Notes: generated by a model not told the origin, from the sequence alone. A DNA stretch of 64,000 bases from Alligator mississippiensis (GCF_030867095.1 NC_081830.1:34765832-34829831); one strand, 5' to 3'. Shown: positions 1 through 11,818, counted from the first letter of the stretch. Numbers and translations: made by a program.

Positions 1-339
1 ACAGACTGGAGTACATACAGTCTAGCTATTTACACAGTTTATTATTTACAAAACATCCAACATATGAATGAGGTTAATAGCAGAACACCTCCTGCTGGGA
101 GGGCAATTCAGTCTTCATCTGAAACCTTGTAGATAACAGATAGATAGACAAAGGGAATACTTAACAGTGTCTGTTTTTTTTCCCCTGACATGGATTTTTC
201 AATTACTTTCTTGTTGTCCTAGAATGTGTTCAATCCACACTATGCAGATCATGGTTCAAGTTACATTCCTACACTTACACTAAAACTGTGGGTGGAAACT
301 GAATGAAAAAAAGGCAAGAAAAGAAAAAAAAATATTGTG

Positions 340-540
340 GGACAGGAACTCAGTGGTTCAGTGAGTTAAGCTGAGAGTTCTGAAATTCAATGGGACCCAT
401 GTGGCAATCGTCCATCTACTCCTTTGCCCAGTGTAGGCTGGATCAGGGATAATATGGGCTGGGCTAGCCAAAGCCACCTATTAAATATAAATGCCCAGTT
501 CCCACTAAAAATAGTGGCAATTGGGCATCCAAATCCACAA
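340..540 (+). repeat. Possible old tRNA-derived SINE
   Basis: 'CTCAGTGGTTCAGTGAG' resembles an internal pol III A box. It is followed by a decayed B-box-like stretch and then 'TGGCAATTGGGCATCC', a style of old short repeat. There is no clear terminal tail. The 340 bases before it show nothing identifiable. Confidence 0.25.
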
Positions 541-789
541 GTCATCTTTCAATCCATAAGTCATCTTTCAACAAGCTGTTTCTGAGGTCCTGGAATGCTA
601 TATCATATCCCACACTGCATCCCACACATGCATAAGTAGTCAGTCTCACCTTCCACAGACCAGTGTCACCACATCTCTGAAAAATATCTGTGGGGGGAAC
701 ATATCCCCATAGACTGGGACTAGGACAAGTCAAGATGCTGGAGCCTCCCTTCTGTTCCCCACACCAAAATGATGCCGGTCTGTGGAAGG

Positions 790-1490
790 GGTAGAAAAGC
801 ATGCTTTCTGAATCCTAACTCTACCCTCAGTGTATCTCCCACTTCGCCCAGCTTGGCGTCATCTGAAAACTTTCTGAGGGTGCACTCCATCTCATCTCCC
901 AGGTTTTTGATGATCATATTGAACAAAACTGGTTCCAGGCCCAACCTCTGGGGCACTCCCCTTGATACCATCTGCCAGCAAGATATTGAGCCATTGATTC
1001 CTACCCTTTGAGCTGAACCATCCAGTCAGTTTTCAGTTCACCTCACAGTCCTTTCAGCCAACCTATACTTCCTTAGTTTGGTTGTGAAAAAAGTGTCAGA
1101 GACTGTATCAACAGATTTGCCAAAGTCCAGGTATATCATGTCCATTGCTCTCCCTGCATCCACAGAGCCAGTCTTCTCATCATAGAAGGCAATCAGGTTG
1201 ATCAGGCATGACTTGCCCTTGGTGAATTCATGCTGACTGTTCCTAGTCACCTGTCTCCTCCAAGTGCTTAGAAATGGATTCCTTGAGGACCTGCTCCATG
1301 ATTTTTCCAGGGACTAAGGTGAGGTTGACTAGGTTATAATTCCCCACATCTTGCCTTTCATAAAGATGGGCACCATACTTGCCCTTTTCCAAACATCCAG
1401 CACCTATTCCAATCACCGCAAGTTCTCAAATATAATGGGCAGTGGCTCTGCAATACCACTGAAACTCATCCAGTCCTCTGACTGCTACCC
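790..1490 (-). mobile_element. CR1 LINE fragment, reverse transcriptase part, old
   Basis: The minus strand encodes decayed CR1 reverse transcriptase: 'FTKGKSCLINLIAFYDEKTGSVDAG', 'IYLDFGKSVDTVSDTF' (motif A region; relatives have [13 protein letters not shown]), then 'GVPQRLGLEPVLFN' and 'ECTLRKFSDDAKLGEV' (relatives have [14 protein letters not shown] and FADDTKLG). The frames are interrupted. The fragment lacks the 3' end of the element and stops at about 1490, where it meets a CR1 in the opposite orientation. Confidence 0.8.
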
Positions 1491-3960
1491 CATGCTGCTT
1501 ATCTATGTGAGCATCAATGATACTGCCAGGGGCAACCCTGAGAAAATAAAAGGTAACTACAGTGCTCTTGGTGCAAGGGTGAGGGGGGATGGAGACTTAG
1601 GTGATGTTCTCTTCAATCCTTCCAGTCAAAGGGATGGGCCCAGGCAGGATTGGATATATATTTCAGATCGTTGCATGGCTGTGCAGATTATTTTGCTGAA
1701 AGAGCTCTGGCTTCTTCAAGCATGGGATGTTGTTCTAAGAAAAAGGGTTGCTAGGAAGAGGTGGGATCTATCTGACAAAAAAAGAGAAGAGCATCATCAC
1801 AGACAGGCTCGCTAACCTAGAGAAGGTGGTTTTAAGCTTGGTTTCTCATGGGATGGAGATCAAAGCTTTGAAGTAAGTGGGGAAGCGGGTAACCTGGATG
1901 AAGCATAAGCGGGGCATTGTGCAGCAGAGGAGGCCTTTTCATTCTTCTTGAAAAAATAGGGTAATTGGATAGTTATCTCAGGTGGCTGTAAATGAAAGCA
2001 CCAAGCATGGGAAACAAACAAGAAGAACTGGAAGTCTTGTCACAGCCATGGAACTATGATGTGATTGGAATTAACAGAGACTTGGTGTGAGATATCTCAC
2101 ATGACTGGAATACTGTCATGGATGGGTACAAACTGTCCAGGAAGGCCAGGAAGTGGGGTAGAGGAGTAGTTGCGCTTTATGTAGAAGAGTAGTATGATTG
2201 TTCAGAGGTCCAGTATGAAACTGGTGACAGGCCTGTTGAAAATCTCTGGCTTAGGGTAAGAGGGGAAATGAACAAGGGTGATGTTGTGATGGGTGTGTAC
2301 CGTGTACCATCAGACCGGGAGGATGAGATGAATGAGGCTTTCTTCAAACACCTTGGGGAAGTTCCCCGATCACAGGCTCTGGTTCTCATGGGAGACTTCA
2401 GTCACCCTGACATCTGCTGGGAGGCAGTGCACAGGTAACCCAGGAACTTTTTGGAGAGTGTTGGGGACAACTTCCTGGTGAAAGTGTTGGAGAGGCCAAC
2501 TAAAGGCCATGCTCTTCTTGACCTGCTGCTCACAAACAGAGAAAAATTGATGGCAAATACAATAGTGGATGGCAACTTGGTCAGCAGCAACCAGGAGATG
2601 ATTGAGTTCAGGATCCTGAGGAAAGGAAGGGGGAGAGCAGCAGAGTAAGGACCCTGGACTTAAGAAAAACAGACTTTGACTCCCTCCGGGGACTCATGGG
2701 CAGGATTCCCTGGGAGGCCAGTCTGATGGGGAAAGGAGTCCAGGAGAGCGCTTGTATTTTAAAGAAACCTTACTGAGGGTGCAGAAACAAATGGTTCTGA
2801 TGCACAAGGAGACTAGCAAGTATGGCAGGAACCAGCTTGGCTCATCAGGGAACTCTTCAGTGCACCAAAATTGAAAAAGGAGCTTACAAGAAATGGAAAT
2901 GTGGCCAAATGACTAGGGAGGAATATAAGAGTATTACTTTACTCTGAAGGGATGAAATCCAGAAGGGCAAAGTCCTGTTGGAGTTGCTGGTAGCCAGGGG
3001 TGAGAGAGTTAACAAAAAGGATTTCTACAAGTATGTCAGGAACAAGAGGAAGATCAGGGAAAGTTTTGGTATCTTGTTGAGTGGTGGAAGCAATCTTGTG
3101 ATCGATGATGTGGAAATGGCTGAAGTACTCAATACCTTGTTTACCCCAGACTTCACATGCAAGATCAACTCCCAGACTACTTCACCTGGCAGTACGTTTT
3201 GGAGAGAAGATGAGCAGCCCATAGTGGCAAGAGCACAGTTTAGGGACTTGTAACAGGGAACCCTAGCCCTGTTACTAGGAGGCAGGGCAGTCCCTTTAAG
3301 ACCCGAATCTATAGGAATGCCAAATACTGGGAAGGTAGTGATTAAAAGCCCAACCACCTGCCCGGTCAGGTGACAGTAAGGAGATAGGGCTATAGGCACA
3401 TATAAAGCCCAGGGTTGAGGCTGGCAGGGGAGGTCTCTGTCAAGCTGCTAGGGGAAGGGAGCTCCTGCATGGCAGAACTACACAATGACTGGGGGTGAAA
3501 AGACCCCCATGCAGCAACAGAGGGTGAGCAGACCCCAGTGCCAGGGGGTGTGGTGACAGGGAGTGAACAGACCCAGCACCATAGGGCACAGGTCAACATC
3601 TATATACCATCTGCAAGGCATGGGCCACTGTGTAGAGGAGGTTTGAAGTGATGGATAGCAACCCCTAGTGTCAGGGTAGTAAATGGGCAGCCTCCTGCCT
3701 AAGTAACATCATAATTATTATTCCATCAAGGCATGGCAGGAGAGAAATGTGGGTGGGTAGCCCAGAAACAGAGGGTCAGGCCTACGTTAGACAGGCCCGT
3801 GGATGGACTCCTGTCACGGGATTATTTAGAAAAGTTGGACATGTACAAGTCCATGAGTCCAGAAACTATGCACCTGAGGGTGCTGAGGGAGTTGGTTGGT
3901 GTGAAGAGCTGTACAAAGAAAGAGGCTTCAGGTATGTGAAGAGGGATTTTGAAGTTCTAA
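1490..3960 (+). mobile_element. CR1 LINE, ORF1 esterase end through ORF2 endonuclease, split by an LTR
   Basis: This old plus-strand CR1 keeps more of its 5' part than most. At 1495-1650 'SINDTARGNPEKIKGNY' matches the block around the GxND motif of the ORF1 SGNH-esterase domain; at 1740-1840 'GLLGR..IYLTKK' and 'RLANLEKVVL' match its C-terminal DGIHL block. ORF2 endonuclease follows: 'SMGNKQEELEVL' (2008), 'GVYRVPSDRED' (2292), 'LMGDFSHPDICW' (2388, catalytic GDF) and 'ALLDLLLTNREKLM' (2512). The linker 'NKKDFYKYVRNKRK' (3010) and 'LDMYKSMSPETMHLRVLRELVG' (3837) close the piece. Many stops and frame changes. An LTR-like segment (3249-3816) interrupts it, and the CR1 text resumes on the far side. 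Confidence 0.8.
3249..3816 (+). mobile_element. Solo LTR-like fossil inside CR1
   Basis: This segment starts with TG and ends with CA, with partly matching inverted ends ('TGTAACAGG' and 'CCTGTCA'). It has a TATA box-like 'ATATAAAG' near 3400 and interrupts the CR1 at 1490-3960 cleanly. The flanks 'GGGAC' (3243-3247) and 'GGGAT' (3818-3822) look like a 5-bp target duplication with one difference. No internal retroviral genes are present, so it reads as a solo LTR. It is younger than the CR1 that hosts it; family not assigned. Confidence 0.6.
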
Positions 3961-4032
3961 ACTTGTACTTATAGAAAGCACCCAAACCACAGGTGTTAGA
4001 AGCTGAAGAAGGAGACAGCCTTCCTGAGATCT

Positions 4033-4900
4033 CCTAGAATCATAGAAAAATAGATCTGGAAGGGACCTCTGGATGTCATGTACTCCAACCCTCTGCCTGA
4101 AGCAGGATCATCACTATTCAAAGCAAATCCCTGCCTAACCTTTTACTAAAAGTGCATAGGCAATGCCCCTCCTATGGAGGATGCCAAACCCCGCCATGGT
4201 TCTTCCCATTTCACCATAAAATGAAATTCCTTCCTGTTTCCAAAAATAGGGATTGGTCTGAACCTGAGTAGACAGGGAACACCCTCTAGCTAATTACCTT
4301 GAGGTTTTAGTCTAAGCCAGAGCTTTGGCACATTCAAAATCCACCGCCCTCATTGCAGCCAACACCCAATGCTTCTAAATGTGGCAGAAAAGACTTCCTG
4401 ATGCATATAACAAAAGGAAAGGAAAGCAAAATCTTTCCTGATCCCATGCAGCAAACAGCAAAGACCAGAGGAATGGGAAAAACAGAGTAGGATAGGTGTG
4501 GCTATTCTTAGTTCATCTCTGACCAATGCTTATTAATCCTTTTTTTGAATACATCCAATGATGGAGATTTCACAAATTCTCTATGCAGTCTATTTCACTG
4601 CCTCACTGATCTATCAGTGAAAAAGTTGTTCCTGAAACCCAATCTAAACCTCCTTTATTGGCACCCCCACCCCTACCTCCACCTCTGTTCCAATCTGACT
4701 ATGCAGTACAATTCCTTCTTACTCCCGAATGTGGTGACTGGCATTACCTTGAGGGGACAGGGGAAACCCTTTAGCCTTGGCTGCAGCCAAATCCCAGTGC
4801 TTCTGAGGAAAGCAGGGTTGTGGGGAGAGGTGAACTTTGACACCATTAACAACTGGTTGGTATTCTTCCTAGCCCCATGTGGCAACTAGCAAAGCCAAGA
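4033..4900 (-). mobile_element. CR1 LINE 3' end(s), old
   Basis: The segment begins with the CR1 tail motif 'AGAATCATAG' followed by 'TGGAAGGGACCTC' and 'CTCCAACCCTCTGCCTG'. From 4540 a decayed ORF2 C-terminus is visible in reverse ('AAAAAGTTGTTCCTGAA', where relatives have RKNFF). The spacing is longer than in other copies, so two fragments or an internal insertion are likely. Confidence 0.65.
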
Positions 4901-6560
4901 AACATTGGCCCACTGATAGACAGCCTGTTACAAGCCACACAGATCATCTGCCGTGTGGTCAGCAGTAGGTCAAATGAGAGAATCATGACAGTCCTTCTGG
5001 CTTCAAAATCTGTGAATCCAAGGGTGTTTCCCCATAGCCTCTGCTTCTGAGCTGTGCAGGTTTCTAGGGAATGAGTCCCACAAGCCCTTAGAACAAATAC
5101 ATATACAAATCACTGACTGATTCTTTCATTCCAGTAAATCTCCAAATCAGCTACACACAAAGTTCTTCTTCAGGGAGTAAGCAGTTTGGATCTCCTCTCA
5201 GTTCTCTCACAGAGTGAGGAGTGAATGACTCAGAGAAACCTGTACCCCTGGCATTGATAGAGCACAGTGATAGGGGGGCAAGAGATTGGATGCAAGAGTA
5301 GATGGTCTGTAATCAAACTGTCCTGGCATTCAGGAATTCAGTGTGGGAAGCTGAAGACAAAACCATTAAGACAAGCACAGTAAGTAATATATTCAATACA
5401 ATAATGTTTGCATTTTAAGACAGAGGAACTGTTGGAACAGAATACTGAATTATATTTAAAATTATTTAAGAGCCTTATTCTCCATTTAATACAATGTCTG
5501 CAGTTGGTCAAAAAAGTAAGCATATAGGTATACACAAGAAAAATGACATATTCCTGTCCTGAAATTAATATAACTGAAGGGGACACCCAGAGCAGCATCC
5601 CCAGGCTCTGCCTTTGTGGAGAGGTGCAAAAATAGCCATGACCCCAGGTCAGCATCATGCCAGGCAGAGCTGCCTTATGCATCATAATTTGCCTGGGCTT
5701 GAAGCTAGCTTGCTAATGTCTCCCATTTATCAATAAGCCCTGAAGTACCAAGAGTAATCTTGTTTCATGGCCACTGAAGATTTTCAGACAAAGCAAACAA
5801 AGAAAAAGGTCAAATAATTTTGAAGTAGATGAGTCAAAAACCTTAGAAAATACTGAGGGCTCTTGAAAGCCCATGCTTAAATATATTTCTGATACTTGAA
5901 GCCAGTGTGCAATCAAATGGCTGGCAGCATGTGCACAAATCTCATTGTTCAATATTCCCAGATGACTTAGAGTTTAAGATGCTGGCTGTGTCTAGGCTAT
6001 ATCTCCCTAGGAAATTAGAAATACTATGGGATGACCTTTTTGACTTAAAAATGTCATGCTTAGCAGCCTGTGGATCAGATTCAAGCACTGAAATTCATGA
6101 AATGATAGGATCTGGGGTTGTAATTGCTCACTTTTCCCAAGTCACATAGACCTAGAATGGACCTGCACCTGATGTGAACTGGCATGGCCTCTTCAACTAT
6201 AAAACAGCTAAGCCAGTTTATGTCAGTGCAACAGTGTATTGACAAGTTCTCCATTTTCAGACATGGAAAATTTATAAGCTCTACTCAGTGGCAGTGGCAA
6301 GGTCTCTGCAAAAGCACTAACAAAATACTTTCCCTGTCTGCTTTTTGGATGAAATGCCACAATATTCTGAATTAAAAAAAAAAAAAAAGGTTTAATGAAA
6401 AATTTAATCACTTTAGGAACAGTGATTTTTCATCAAAAAACTGCCTTTAAACTGAAAATAAGGTGGGCCGCTAAAAAAAATCAAGTCATGCACGATTGTG
6501 GACAGCAAAGGTGGGTTTATTCTCTTGCTTGCTTGCTCTTCTCCTGACCACAGTCATTTC
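4901..6560. other. Intergenic, no supported feature
   Basis: This AT-rich stretch upstream of the OR14-like gene holds only short open frames without family resemblance. It should contain the non-coding first exon and promoter of that gene, but neither can be placed from sequence alone. Confidence 0.4.
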
Positions 6561-6595
6561 CTTTCCCTCCACAGACAACCCAAAAGGCACTGTGG

Positions 6596-7519
6596 ATGAC
6601 GATATCCAATTGTACCACTGTGACTGAGTTCCTACTCCTGGGATTCTCTGATGCCTTGGAATTGCAGAGATTGCACTTGGCTATTTTTCTAATAATATAC
6701 CTGGCAGCCCTGATTGGGAATCTCCTTGTTATCACTCTCATAGCCTTTGACAGCCACCTCCACACCCCGATGTATTTCTTTCTCATGAATCTATCCATCG
6801 TAGACATCGGATCTATCTCTGTCATTGTTCCCAAATCCATCGCCAATTCCATACTGAATAACAGATTGATTTCTTATTCTGGATGTGTCACCCAAGTTTT
6901 TTTCATCTTCTTCATTTCAGCAGACCTTGCCACCCTCACCATCATGGCTTATGACCGATATATGGCCATCTGCAAACTATTACATTATGAGATAGTGATG
7001 AACAGGAGAGCTTGTTTGCAAATGGTAGCCACTGCCTGGAGCAGTGCTATTCTGTACTCTGCACTGCACACTGGTAACACCTTTAGGCTGCCCTTCTGCC
7101 AATCCAACATCATCAACCAGTTCTTCTGTGAAATCCCCCACCTCCTTAGGGTCTCTTTCTCAGATGTGTTTACTAGTGAAATTCAGATCCTTATCTTTTG
7201 TGGATGTTTAAGTGTAGGTTGTATTGTGTTTATATTTGTGACTTATATTCAGATATTCACTACTGGACTGAGAATCCCCTCTGAGCAGGGCTGGCATAAA
7301 ACAGTTTCCACCTGTCTTCCCCACCTCATTGTGGTCTCCTTGCTTGGTAGCACAGGTATTATTGCCTATGTGAAACCCACATCTGGGTACCCATCAGCTC
7401 TAGATCTCATGGTGTCTGTTCTGTATTCCATGATCCCACCAATGATGAATCCAGTTATCTACAGCATGAAAAACAAGGACATCAAAGCAGCACTATGGAA
7501 AATGCTTAGATGGTGGTGA
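6596..7519 (+). CDS. Olfactory receptor, OR14-like, intact (307 aa)
   Basis: This is a single-exon class A GPCR of the olfactory receptor family, expected in the plasma membrane of olfactory sensory neuron cilia, where it would couple an odorant to the olfactory G protein. Visible family marks, in order: N-glycosylation site NCT (residues 5-7), TM1 'GN' (41-42), 'HTPMYFFLMNLS' (from 56), the conserved TM3 cysteine in 'SYSGC' (97), 'MAYDRYMAIC' (117-126, DRY intact), 'KTVSTCLPHLIVVS' at the TM6 entry and 'PMMNPVIYSMKN' in TM7. The length is normal for the family. The ATG at 6596 is preceded by a pyrimidine tract ending in CAG (6572-6574), a plausible acceptor for a non-coding 5' exon. An AATAAA lies at 7663-7668. 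'EFLLLGFSD', 'SVIVPKSIANS' and 'LRIPSEQGWHK' are OR14-type; the subfamily call is from memory. Ligand unknown. Its 3' half and 3' flank are mirrored at 15315-16862. Confidence 0.93.
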   Translation: MTISNCTTVTEFLLLGFSDALELQRLHLAIFLIIYLAALIGNLLVITLIAFDSHLHTPMYFFLMNLSIVDIGSISVIVPKSIANSILNNRLISYSGCVTQVFFIFFISADLATLTIMAYDRYMAICKLLHYEIVMNRRACLQMVATAWSSAILYSALHTGNTFRLPFCQSNIINQFFCEIPHLLRVSFSDVFTSEIQILIFCGCLSVGCIVFIFVTYIQIFTTGLRIPSEQGWHKTVSTCLPHLIVVSLLGSTGIIAYVKPTSGYPSALDLMVSVLYSMIPPMMNPVIYSMKNKDIKAALWKMLRWW

Positions 7520-8545
7520 TTTATTTAAAGATGTCAGTTATTCTCTAGTGACTGTTATTCTCTAGTATCACTGCCTCTTTGTATAGAAACAATCAGAGGG
7601 GTTATTAATACAGATTAATTATACCAATGTCAGTTGTTTTTCTTTACATTTATACCATGTTAAATAAATTCTCTATATAATTTTAAGCTTGTCTCCCTGA
7701 ACTTGTTAGTTTCTGAGATGCTACTCTGCCCAAGCTAATAACGTCTTTGTTGAATTTTATCTTAGATGTTGACACTCATTTGTTACTGCTCTATTGCTGA
7801 AGCTTTTACATACCTTCAATATCTGTAATAATCTGTACTGGAGAAAATCAGTGGACTGTTCTCTGTTCTGAGTTAAAAGTTTTGTTGAGGTTTGATTATT
7901 TGTGATCTGGAAGATGGTAGGAGAATATTTTGCAAGAAGAGGGAAAATGTTTTTTTTTTAGATAGTAGGTGTCAGTGATTACTCAGGTGCTGGGACTTTC
8001 AGTCATGCTTTCCTTGTACGGGATTTGCAAAAAAGCTTATGGTTTCTTCCACACAATGCTGAAAGTAGGAAAATAGTTTCCTGAAAGTGTCTACATACTT
8101 TAGCTCTTGTACAAGTCATTATTGTAATGATGCTAGATTGTGGTTGTCCTTGTATTTCACTATAGGGAAGAAGCAGATATCTAAACCTGTGGATGTTGGA
8201 ATGTGATAAAACCATGTCAAGCCCGAATAGCTTTCAAGGTGCCAGTTCCCCTATCCTTGCACCATTAGCAGCAGCTACCTTCACTCTTCCATCAAGCAGC
8301 CTAATATAAGAACTCCAATAATGCCACACTGTGGCCTTGTTTAGAATGGATTTACAAGGAAACTTGGCAAGACCACAGCCTGGTATTGTGCATGGAAAGT
8401 AGCACTTTGGTTCCATGGGAAGTGTGGCTTCATGGAAACTAGCACTTCAGTTCCATGGGAACATTCCCCAGAAGACATTTTTTTTTTTTGGGTGGGGGCA
8501 AGAAATATTTCAGCTCAAGTAAAATACTTCTGGCAGTTTAGAAAA
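7000..8545 (+). repeat. Inverted segmental duplication arm (partner of 15315-16862)
   Basis: This arm covers the 3' half of the intact OR14-like gene and about 1 kb of its 3' flank. It is the plus-strand partner of 15315-16862. The flank outside the coding region holds no gene or recognised transposon, so the match reflects duplication of the locus, not a shared dispersed repeat. Confidence 0.8.
7663..7668 (+). promoter_or_regulatory. Candidate polyadenylation signal of the OR14-like gene
   Basis: AATAAA lies about 145 bases after the stop codon of the receptor at 6596-7519. Its position suits a short 3' UTR, but the hexamer is common in AT-rich DNA. Confidence 0.35.
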
Positions 8546-8980
8546 CTTTCCAGAATGGACACCTACAAAGGAAATTTTTAAAGTAATGAATTGGATTGTG
8601 TTGATAGCAACACATTCTGCTGCGGAACTTACAGCTAGTTCTGGCAAGGTGGTTTATGCACAAGAAACAGAAGCAGAGAACTCCTGTACAGAGTTGAAAG
8701 AGAGAAGAGTGGTGTTGTAGATCTCTTAGGGATGTTCTCCCTGTACCTATCTCTGATCTCAGCCTAGTCAAACCTCCAAATGATTATCAAGTAAATTCTC
8801 TTTGAAACCTGCAGAACTTTTGGCACCTTCGTCTTCTAAATGTGTCAACACTAGTGTGGACCCATGGAAAGACATGGGTCAAATGAGTTCTAGCTGAAAG
8901 CAGAATCTTTACCACAGCAGACTGTTTTAGGCAATTAGGGATAATTCTTTCCATTTTAACGTAAATTAACGAGGTTAAAT

Positions 8981-9200
8981 AACATCACTTAGGCTAGGGA
9001 CAGACATTTAGAAAACTGCAGCCTGAATTAATTCAATTTTTGCAGGTTAGTCTAACTTGCCTAGATTGAACCAATTTGCTAGTGAATAGACATTCAGGAA
9101 ATGCAGGCAAATGCCTGCAGTTGCTCAGGCCAGGTTCCAGGGGGTGCTAGAGCACGACCTCAGCTACAGAGAAGCTGTGCTGGGGGCATGGTCAACCCAG
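8981..9200 (+). repeat. Dispersed repeat, same family as 61260-61440 (inverted)
   Basis: The segment begins 'GCTAGGGACAGACATTTA' and contains 'TTGCAGGTTAGTCTAA', 'CAGGAAATGCA' and 'GGGTGCTAGAGCACG'. The reverse complement of 61260-61440 shows the same words in the same order ('GCTAGGTACAGACAGT', 'TTGCAGGTTAGTCTAA', 'CAGGAAATGCA', 'GGGTGCTAGAGCAC'). Probably a non-autonomous DNA transposon; class not assigned. Confidence 0.6.
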
Positions 9201-9569
9201 GCTGAGCTGGCTCCATAGTTCTGCTGATGCAGTCCAAATTGTCATGTGCTTCTTTAAAACTCCATCACACTGCTGACTCATCTTGAGTCTCCAAAACACC
9301 AAGATCCTTTTCAGCAATGCTGCCACCCAGCCAGCTATCTCCAATTCATTATTTGTGTTTTTAATTATTCTTTCCTTGGTGTGTCACCTTTCATTTGTCT
9401 GCATTGAAATGGAAAAAACAAACCCCCCAGCTAAATCTGTCTCAAAATGTTTCACTGTATTTTTGTCTTATATGTGTGTGTTTCATAATGAAAGACTGAA
9501 GCAACCTTTCTGATATTTTTAAGACTATATTATTCACGGGGAAAAATGCTACTCTTTTCAAAGGGCTAA

Positions 9570-9660
9570 TGGGAAGCTTTCATGGATTGAATGCAGGACC
9601 TCTAAATTTGAATGCTCAACTGTACTGCTTCAGCTAGAGGACAAAGTTCATGAGTATTTC
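9570..9660 (-). repeat. Possible tRNA-derived SINE, minus strand
   Basis: Read on the minus strand it gives 'CTAGCTGAAGCAGTACAG' (A-box-like) and, after normal spacing, 'GCATTCAATCC' (B-box-like). This is typical of old tRNA-derived SINEs, but too decayed to name. Confidence 0.3.
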
Positions 9661-9667
9661 AGACTCT

Positions 9668-9952
9668 TTGGCTGCCTATACACATATTCAGGAGTTGGAG
9701 GGCAGTGAGCATTTTAATTACAGCTGTTCCTAAATAGCTGCTCTAATTAAAACAGCTCACCATCACAAATATTAAGCCCCCATGGCTTTCAAAATGTCTG
9801 TGGAACACTATGTAAAGCTCTTCCAATGAGGTTTAGATAAAGTGCCCCTGTAGCCATTTTGAAACATGTCGGGGCTTAATACACATGATGATGAGGCAAT
9901 AATGGAGCATTCTAATTAGAATGTGATTGAGCCCGTCTATAGGTACCCTTTA
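9668..9952. mobile_element. MITE-like fold-back element
   Basis: The ends are imperfect inverted repeats: 'GCTGCCTATACAC' on the left and, complemented, 'GGTACCTATAGAC' on the right. An inner pair also folds: 'TTAAGCCCCCATGG' near 9774 against the complement of 'CATGTCGGGGCTTAA' near 9866. It is short and has no coding capacity. A target duplication is not clear. Confidence 0.5.
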
Positions 9953-10249
9953 TCTTCTATGCATCACCTAACCAGTAGAAGGGGCATGGAAGTATACTGT
10001 TTTAGCTTGGATTATATTTCCATAAAGGAGTATGAAAGACTGAATAACCATAAGTAATTGTGTAGAAGGAAGAAGGATGAAGCTAAGAATTATATAGCAA
10101 AACAATCAGTGACACTTATCCTGGCTGTGACTCAGGGTAGTTCATACCACTGGGGTCATTTTTTAAGTCCTAGTGGTCTCTAGTTTAGTTCCCAATGGTG
10201 TCAAGGGTCATTGGATAAGGGCCATAACTGACAAGGAGGATGAGTCTGT

Positions 10250-10320
10250 AGACTAGTGGTTAGAGCAATTGCATTAAAATGATGTTACTTGGGTCCTTGT
10301 CCTTGCTATCCAGAAAAATG
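10250..10320 (+). repeat. Possible tRNA-derived SINE head
   Basis: 'GTAGACTAGTGGTTAGAGCA' resembles a tRNA D-arm with A box, and 'TTGGGTCC' follows at B-box distance. The downstream 300 bases ('CATATAAATGCCAGGC' near 10608) may be its tail. Weak evidence. Confidence 0.3.
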
Positions 10321-10839
10321 ACAGGCTCGCTCATAGAAGCTTTGTCCAGACCCAGAAGTAACCCTCCGCTGTGGAATACACTAACCAGTAGATTGCAGAG
10401 TAGCATTCCTTATAGGCGCCTGCTCTCTTTAGTTAATATAGCACTCCTTTCTCCACAGCCTTAGCAAGATCATGGAGAGTGACCTGATCCTTAACAGTCT
10501 GATGGTAAATACATTCCCCTAGAAAATGGGAGATGTGGGTGTAACTTTGGGCAAAAGAGGGGGCTGAATCCACTTCCATAGCAAGGAGGCTCATCACTCA
10601 TCTAACATATAAATGCCAGGCACCACTCAGTGCACTAAGAGTCTGAGTGTGGGGCAGAGGTATATTCAGGGCTGTTCTGAGACATCTGCTCCTTAAACAT
10701 GATGGGTTAGTCACATGCATCTTAGACATAAGGGAACTGGCTTATTTCTCATTAATGTACCCAAATGCTTTCCACAGCCAGTGTAAACCTGTCCCTACAA
10801 ACCACCACTTAGGCTTCAGCACACCCAAAACTTAGGTGT

Positions 10840-11520
10840 CCTGGTCCCAATTAGGCACCTTGTCCTCCTGTTCACTAAATTTGGGAGTTGGCTGGATAAC
10901 TAGGCAAAGCAAAGAAGAGGCAAGTGACTTATCTGGCTAGAATGGATCAAGAAAATGAGTGAGAAAGCTGGCCGTGATAGGAATGGGAAGCACAGCTGGA
11001 TGGGGTTGGGTGGAAAGACAAAGTGAGAGGACTATCTCAGAAGTGGTTGGTGGAGGTTAGATAAGAAACCCAAATGCAGGGTGGAGAAGACTGGTCAGGA
11101 CATTGCTAAGCACACAAGTCATCCTACATAAATGACAACCTTTTTGTGAGTTTGATGAAGAAACCCCTAAGTGAGATGCCCCCATTTGTGTGGGTTTCTT
11201 TTTTATCAGAATGTGTAAGAATAGTTTGTTTGTTTTTTTCTAGTCTATGAGTATCTATAGTGGTACACAGACTACTTCAGCTATCAGTCTTTTTGGTTCC
11301 TGTCTTCCCCTGATCCCACAGTGGTGGACCCCACAGTGGTGTTCCAGAGATGAAAATGCCTAATATTTTGTGGGCTTTAAGGAGAGTTCACTGGAAATTA
11401 GTTATAAGTTGGAGCAGAGACAGCTATATGGAAAGCTTCCCCTGGGGTCGCACAACACCATCCCTCTTTCTCTGATCTCTTTCCTGGAGTTTTCTCTGCC
11501 TCTGCTACCAGTACTATAAC
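10840..11520. other. Intergenic, no supported feature
   Basis: This is mixed-composition sequence with no long frame, no family resemblance and no repeat ends I can define. Confidence 0.35.
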
Positions 11521-11527
11521 TCTCCAC

Positions 11528-11818
11528 CAGGGGTCTCCACCAGGGGGCACTCTGGGGTGCTGTCAGATCCTTTCAAGGGTCCTGTGATGTGTGACGAGAT
11601 AAGTGAGGTGTGAAGAAATAAGCAGATAAGCTGGGCAGATAAATGCAGTCTCAAGTCCCCCCTTGCCCTATAGCCCAGCCTAGCTGCAGGGAGGCAACCA
11701 TTGTAAGAAATAAATTAGTTTTTAAAATTGGGTACCACTCAATTTACAAAAGTTGTTGAGGGGTGCCTCGAGTCCAGTGAGGGGTGCCTCAAGTCCAAAA
11801 AAGTTTGATAACCACTGT
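11528..11818 (+). mobile_element. hAT (Charlie-like) non-autonomous element
   Basis: The ends 'CAGGGGTCTCCACC' and 'GTTTGATAACCACTG' are the inverted, Charlie-type hAT termini. The interior words 'GGGTGC', 'CACTCAATTTACAAAAGTTG' and 'GGGGTGCCTC' are shared with 27383-27633. The 3' part carries a short local duplication ('GGGGTGCCTC' twice). Non-coding. Confidence 0.65.
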
